Made by a program: the position numbers and the translations under genes | Part shown: piece after piece, positions 58,389-64,000 of the stretch | How positions within the stretch are numbered: the first letter of the stretch is position 1 | How the letters are laid out: each line of letters begins with the position of its first letter | NCBI GenBank assembly: GCA_000349905.1 | Contig: KB722741.1 | Coordinates: forward strand, 178,762 to 242,761 | Length of the DNA: 64,000 nt | Direction of reading: 5' to 3' | From: Volvariella volvacea V23 | Lineage: Eukaryota > Basidiomycota > Agaricomycetes > Agaricales > Pluteaceae | The notes under the pieces: generated by a model | Told to the model about the DNA's origin: nothing | The model's database searches: none | What the model saw: only the letters and a program-made list of their open reading frames with translations

Positions 58389-58900
58389 ATTCTTCGGCAG
58401 ATCAACGCGTTTATGCATCTTACCAATACAAAATTATGGCTGTCGCTGTACTAAATACCTTATCATAATTGATGGTGCATATCACGATAAAAATACTAAT
58501 TCAACTTTCAGTTGGCGTTGGGTGTTGGAGTTGGATCCGGATCTGAAGTTGGTTTTTTGGTTATATCAGGGACCTCGACGGGGACCTTGACTGCTCGCTT
58601 GTCCATCGGCGGGTATTCCTTTGAGATATATGCATTTCAAAGCACTGCGGTTTCAGCTTCGAGATCTAATGCCTCTTCCAAATTGAAACTGCCACTGACC
58701 CTCAGCAGAAGCTGATACAGTGATTCGATTCTGCGATTCACAATATAAGCACATCACACTGCACAAGGACCAAGTGCCTGGTCTCGATTTTTCCATCCTC
58801 GGGACTGATATCAGCTTCATTCCTACAGCAAGGCTTACAAAAGGGTTATATATGTTTTCAGGCGATTGTAGAAATACAAAAATTGTTACACTCTCATTTA
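58389..58900. other. Convergent intergenic region with unexplained short readings
   Basis: Lies between copy F and the 3' end of the giant gene. A plus-strand Gly/Ser/Thr-rich reading (58512-58715) and a minus-strand reading with EVPDITKKPTSDPDPTPTP overlap each other. Neither has a gene structure. Confidence 0.4.
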
Positions 58901-61900
58901 CTACAGCACTTTGAAATTCCAACTCGAGTTACTTCGCCAAACCCCCTGGGTCTCCGCTATCGTTCCTGTGCTTCTTGATTTAAGTTGAATAACAAACGGC
59001 ACCTCGATATCTCCCTTGGTGACTGTCGCACTACGAGCAGAATTTCCAGCAAGTAAGATACCCATTATTGGGTTGTAGGTCTTAGAGAACGATGTCGTCT
59101 GGCCGAATTTCCATACCCCCATATAATTTGGGTCAATTTGGAATCCATTGTCAGTAACAGTAGGAATGCCCCCTACGATAGGTCAATCTCTCATGTAGTA
59201 TAACCTTAAGTAAGTTACCATACCTCGAAATTCAAATCCAGTCCGAAGTGGCAAACCCGAGCGAAATTCAAAGGTGCTTGTGTGGTTTACTGGCTCTGGT
59301 GGCAGAAAAATCGATAATGGAGAGATATTTGCTTGGCGCTCATAAATGATGACAGTCTCCGAGGAGACAATTCGGCCCTGTGCCAAGTCCCAATTGATTC
59401 CGACGAATTCCAAGTCTTCCCATTCAAAGCTAAAGTATTGGTTATCATTCAGTTGGCCGGCGGGCGAGTTTCCAAGGTATGGCCGTACACCCGTACGGGA
59501 GAATAAGACAAGGTTATTGTGAGGCGTGATTAGGCGGAAGCTATCTGTGTATTGACCTTCACCGCGTTCGAATTTGAACCAGCTGAGTCATGGCGAGCGA
59601 TTCAGCAATCCGCCAATCATATCAATAGAGGCACTTACTTGTCTGCAAAATGGCCTTCTCCCCAAACATGGCCTACGAACGGTGATTCAGCGTTGCGGGA
59701 GAAAAGTACGAGTCCAGTCTGCTTGCTCTTGATGGCGTATAATCCCTGGCGCTCACCGGTGCCGTGTATAAGTGTAAAGTATTGATCGTCAAATTTGGAA
59801 CCCCAAACATCAACCTGAGGAGCCTGATGAGTGCGTGAAAAAATTGCTTGTCGACTGAGTCGGCCAATAATTCGGAAATAGATTCCATGAGGTGGCATGT
59901 ACAGGTGCGTCGTAGGTTCTGGGTCTATTGGTATAGGTAACGGAGGAATAACTGGGTCAGGTTCGGGTGCCGGTGCCGGTGGAAGTGGAAGAGGCGGTGG
60001 GGGTGGTGATGGTGATGGTTTCTTTGGTGCTTTCTGTACAACACTGAATTTTCATCAGGAACCAAGAACGCGATAAGGAAGATAAAAACGCACTGTGAGT
60101 AGATCGCATGAATGAATGATGATGTGTCCTTCAAATTCAACGTGAGTTCAAGAGCAAAAGACTCTCCAAAGATGACACCGTGAACGGATGCATCAAAGGA
60201 GAAGCTGGTAGCCCAAACGGCCAAGTCGGCAGTGACCTCGATCTTGGTGATGTTGAAAACGTTTGCCAGCGCGGTGAAGAACTCCTCTGTGATGGTTAAA
60301 ATTCCATCTTCCGTCTTCTTCGCAATGTCTAATGCGGCAACCGCTACATCAAATGCCGCTGTATCGTGGGCAGCTAGATTCAATGCCCCTTTCGCAGCCA
60401 AATAGGCGAGATATTCAGCAGACTTGACCAGAGCATCTACGGTGTCGCGAGCTGCTATAAGCATAGCACGTGAAGCGTCTTTGAAGTCCTCAATAGCCTT
60501 TTCTGCAACACGGACGGCTTCATTTCCCACGATGCGTGCGCCATCTAATGCATTTTCTGCGCCATCGACGATTGCCTTTGTCGCCTTGTCCACCCCCTCG
60601 AGCGTCTTCTCTGCTGCAACGAGCAAACCACCTCCAGTCGTTCTCACAGCTTCGAGAGCACCCTCGGCTGTGGTGACTGCCCCCTTAGCAGCAATATAGT
60701 CTGCGCCCTCAAGCACGGCTTTACAGGCATCCAACACCCCGTCGGCAATGGCCTTAGCAGCCTCTACCATACCTAATGCGATATACAAACCAGGGATAGC
60801 GGCTTTTTTCCTGAAAAGACCGCTCAGTATCTATTGAGCACCAATGGTACAAAACGTGAAGTGACTCACCAAAACTCATACCAGTGGGCGTCTTCATAAT
60901 CATTGATCTTATTTTTGATATTTTGAATCTCGTCCTGCAAACCATTGACCTTGGCTTTGGCATTGTCGAGGTCGTGTTCTGCATTTGAAAAGCCTCGATT
61001 CAACACATCTCTTACCCTCTCTAGGTCTCGTTCCTTCCCCTTGATATTGTTGTCCCAGTCGTTCTTTGCCTTATTGACGTCTGCTTCAGCTGACTGCATC
61101 TTAGCCGCCCTGTCAGCATTCGCCTCTCGAACTTTGAGTTCTGCGTCTCGAATCGATTGATTGAGCTCCTTGCGAGCTTGATCAACCTTGGATTCCAACT
61201 CATTCAATTTTGCGGTATAGTCGTTGACCACCTTCTCGGAGCTGTCACGGACCTCTTTTTCGCGCACCTTCCAGCTATCATATGCCTTATCCAACTCCTT
61301 CTGAGCGACGTCAACAGCTTGCTGCCAAGCTTTCCTAGCCTCTTCAACCTTCTCTTCAGCAGAATCAATCGTAGCATCCGCCGCCTTTTTGGCGGATTCC
61401 AATGTAGAGTTAACTTGTCCAACTATGTAGTCCAGGATGTGCTGCTCCATCAGCGCATGAAGGTAGAACTCCACCTTTGACAGGTCTCGAAGGTCCGCGG
61501 CACCTTTCATTTGCGCATCGACGGAGAACGCGAGCAATGGTGTTAAGTAGAGAGTAAAGTCGAATGAAAATGTTGGGTGGGGAAGGATTTCGAGGTTGAG
61601 ACGCAGAGCCACTTCGCTACCCAACACGTCAATTGCACCATCGACTGCGATATGTTGCTTTGATGAGCCAACTTGGAGCTCGAATGTCGCGTCTTTGCCG
61701 CTGCTCCCACTAACAGAAAGCGGTCCAACTTTCAGGTTATGGATCGCACCTGTAGCGACGAGCATGTCCTTTGTGATCTGAGCAGAAGCTTTAAATTCGG
61801 AGCTGAAGACTTTAAGATCAGCTTCAAACGAGAACCCCTGAGGATACAGGACAGTGCCAATCATGACTCCGGTGGAGATGTAGAGTGAGAGCTTCTCGAA

Positions 61901-64000
61901 GTCGATGAAGTCAGGTGGACTGGGAAGCTTGACATTGATTACATCCGATGTGAATTCCACGAGATCCTGAATACCCAGGTGTTCGAGCTTCCCACTTACA
62001 AGTTCCTCTGTATGATTTGTTCGAGTTTGGTCATTAAGAAGGAAATATAAGGACTTACGAGTGGGATCTTCGTTAATCTGGACAGCGACATCGCCTCTCA
62101 CTTTACCAATAGACAGCCCACCTGCAAAGCCTAATGCAGAAGGGATACCCGTAGCGACGAATTGGGGAAGAATAATACCGACTTCAAGGGCAAGGTTAGG
62201 GCCAATAGTGACCCGAGGGCTTAAACCAAATGGATCTCTCCAATATCCAATCATTTGGCCAGATGCGTAGATCTCCTCACCCTGAATACTGAGTGCAAGC
62301 TTGAAGTCTAAAGGCGTTGGTGATTTTGGTACAGGAACCTTGACACCAGCATCGATCATTAAACGGATGGGATTTAAATTGATTTGCAACTCGATTGGGT
62401 CTGTGGTGATTCCATGACCAAGATGAATGATTCCTTCTGTGGGGAAATCGACATCCAAGACGAAACCAGACACTTTGGACCACGAGGCCGATAGGATGAG
62501 GTTGGGTGAGGGATGTCGAAGGAGCTGATCTACTTGGTTGATTTTATTGAGAACGGCACATATTTGGACACCTACATTCAAGTTAGTACTAATGCGAACA
62601 GCATCAGTGTACTGAACGTACCTTGCTTAATAGGGTACTTTTGTGGATTCATCCTGCTCAACGCAGGCTCATCCTTCGACGCGATAACGAATGCGAGATC
62701 ATCGAGTCCGATATCCTCAAGGAATGTCCCATTCAATTCGGAGATCAGTTTCCCAAGTTTAGTCTTGCTTCCTAACCCCTCAAATCCACCATATACGGTC
62801 CACTGTAACTTAGAGTCCTGTGGTTCTTTATAGATGTGAACGGCACCTTGAATCTTGGGTAAATCTTGAACATTATCCAACTGGACTACAACGTCGAGCT
62901 CAACACTCGAAGATTTGGCACTTCCATATTTGAGGAACGATGCATTGAGGATGACGTCAACGAGTTTAACTCCAAGTTCTGGAAATTCGATATCCTGCAA
63001 CTCGGCCTTTAATGCGACTCCGGAAGATCCAAGGTAAAGGGAAGCACTAGGCGAAGTGTAATTGCCGTATTTAACGTCTTGAACAACAATAGACAAGCCA
63101 TTGGAACTGGAGAGGGTGATTGACGCCGATCCAACAATGAACTCTTCATCTGCAGGAGCGATGACTTCTTCACCAGAGAATTTAGCATACAGGTCAATAA
63201 TGCCGTCACAACCAAAGTTTTCAACCTCGGCTGATAGCATAAGGTCACCCCCGACAGAGTACGAGCCAGAGAATGTGGCGATCGTATCATCAGCATCAAG
63301 TACAGCACCCAAAGATAGGGTGAGTGTAGTCAATGGAGATGAGGTGCTGAATGACGCGGAAAGCGTTACTGTTTCGAGCTAGTTTTCAATATCTTAGCTT
63401 CGACGGGATTATTGATCAAGATAACAACGTACATCAAAACCTAAACCTAGAGCATTCTTCCAAATGTCGCCTTTAAGCAGAGCACTCAACTGGGCGATAC
63501 CACCGAATTCACTAATCTCGAAATCAAATTCCAGCGGTTTCTTCGATCCAGGGATTTCTAGTCCTAATTCTCCAAACAGGGAGAACCCATATGAGGTTGT
63601 GGTCTCCCCAGCTGATCCAAGCACATATCTGGATAGTCCGAACAAGCGAACGCCGATGTGATTTAGGGAGACTTTGTCGCATAACTTAATAGATTTGTAG
63701 GCATCCGTCACGGGATCCTTGACGAATATAAGACCTTGGAGGACGAAATTGTTGACTGAGGGAAGAGAAGACCAACTCTGGTTGAGACCAAGCGAGGCAG
63801 TGACCTGGATCGTCAACGAGTCGGGTGGGATTTGAAGGACTTGACTGAGAATCTGACTCAATGAGCCAAACTGTTCATCAATCACCAAATCGGCCGAAAT
63901 AGACCACCCAATTGGCTTCAGTGGCTCGCTGAAAAGATGACAGATGAGGACATGAATAGATGAGTCGATGAGATTCACGACTCACAATTCATAATTCTGA
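58901..64000 (-). CDS. Giant multidomain protein ending in LSL-like lectin/aerolysin-type pore-forming module (5' end outside window)
   Basis: Partial gene with short introns; its start is beyond 64000. In coding order, exons near 63920-63437, 63380-62620 and 62580-61500 encode long amphipathic beta modules (for example ATFSGSYSVGGDLMLSAEVE, FSFEADLKVFSSEFKASAQI). Next come a long coiled coil (about 61400-60890; EEKVEEARKAWQQAVDVAQK) and an Ala-rich repeated helical part (60780-60330; EAAKAIADGVLDACKAVLEG). A Pro-rich linker starting KAPKKPSPSPPPPPLPLPP is reached through an intron at about 60103-60054. The last exons (59900-58901) hold three beta-trefoil-like repeats with LFSRT/LFSRN and DDQYFTL or DNQYFSF motifs. 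They are followed by an aerolysin-type segment (TSTFEFRSGLPLRTGFEF, VWKFGQTTSFSKTYN, ATVTKGDIEVPFVIQLKS), as in fungal LSL-type lectins. A pore-forming lectin role is inferred for that module only. The protein's overall function is unknown. Confidence 0.75.

Noticed and set aside
58512..58715. Plus-strand Gly/Ser/Thr-rich frame downstream of copy F
   Set aside because: No start context, no continuation by splicing, and it overlaps an equally open minus-strand Pro-rich reading; no homology recognised.
1..64000. Search for transposon ends, long terminal repeats, CRISPR arrays or rRNA
   Set aside because: None were recognised by eye; no reverse transcriptase, transposase or integrase motifs appear in the readable frames.

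Overview
The window is genomic DNA of a filamentous basidiomycete, most likely an agaricomycete. Genes are cut by many short introns of about 45-70 bases with GT...AG ends. The protein types fit this group: a NACHT/WD40 HET-E-like receptor, F-box/leucine-rich families, an introned P450, an LSL/aerolysin-type lectin module, and agaricomycete-only membrane proteins. The Rhizoctonia/Ceratobasidium lineage is a plausible guess from the style of the F-box and NLR families, but this is inference.

Layout. 1-7.3 kb: an AP endonuclease (Apn1) on the minus strand, a decayed tartrate/D-malate dehydrogenase, and an F-box gene. 7.8-12.5 kb: a damaged amino-acid transporter and an F-box gene whose reading frame changes twice. 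13.4-18.7 kb: a GC-rich housekeeping pair transcribed divergently, an IML2-like TPR gene and prephenate dehydrogenase. 19.2-33.9 kb: an accessory block with five loci of an unnamed polytopic membrane-protein family, a broken secreted cysteine-rich gene, two broken F-box genes and a disordered protein. 34.5-50 kb: a P450, COG6, a long coiled-coil gene divergent from COG6, and a large NLR with two predicted WD40 propellers. 51-58.4 kb: a relic and an intact copy of the secreted cysteine-rich gene, an intact F-box/LRR paralogue, and a sixth locus of the membrane family. 58.9-64 kb: the 3' part of a giant minus-strand gene that ends in a beta-trefoil plus aerolysin-like pore-forming module; its 5' end lies outside the window.

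The main theme is paralogue birth and death. The membrane family has two intact genes (27980 and 32399). The other four loci are damaged: one by a single TGA at a conserved Trp, one by a late frameshift, one by several lesions, and one is only a C-terminal stub. The five full-length loci share a CATATAAG-type core promoter 33-39 bases before the ATG and the same intron position. The 8-cysteine secreted gene has three loci, one intact, and an inverted duplicate carries its upstream DNA as well. Two related F-box/LRR genes are one intact and one broken.

The most unusual items are the giant gene that fuses long amphipathic beta modules, a coiled coil, Ala-rich helices and a Pro-rich linker to an LSL-like pore-forming lectin, and the uncharacterised membrane-protein family itself.
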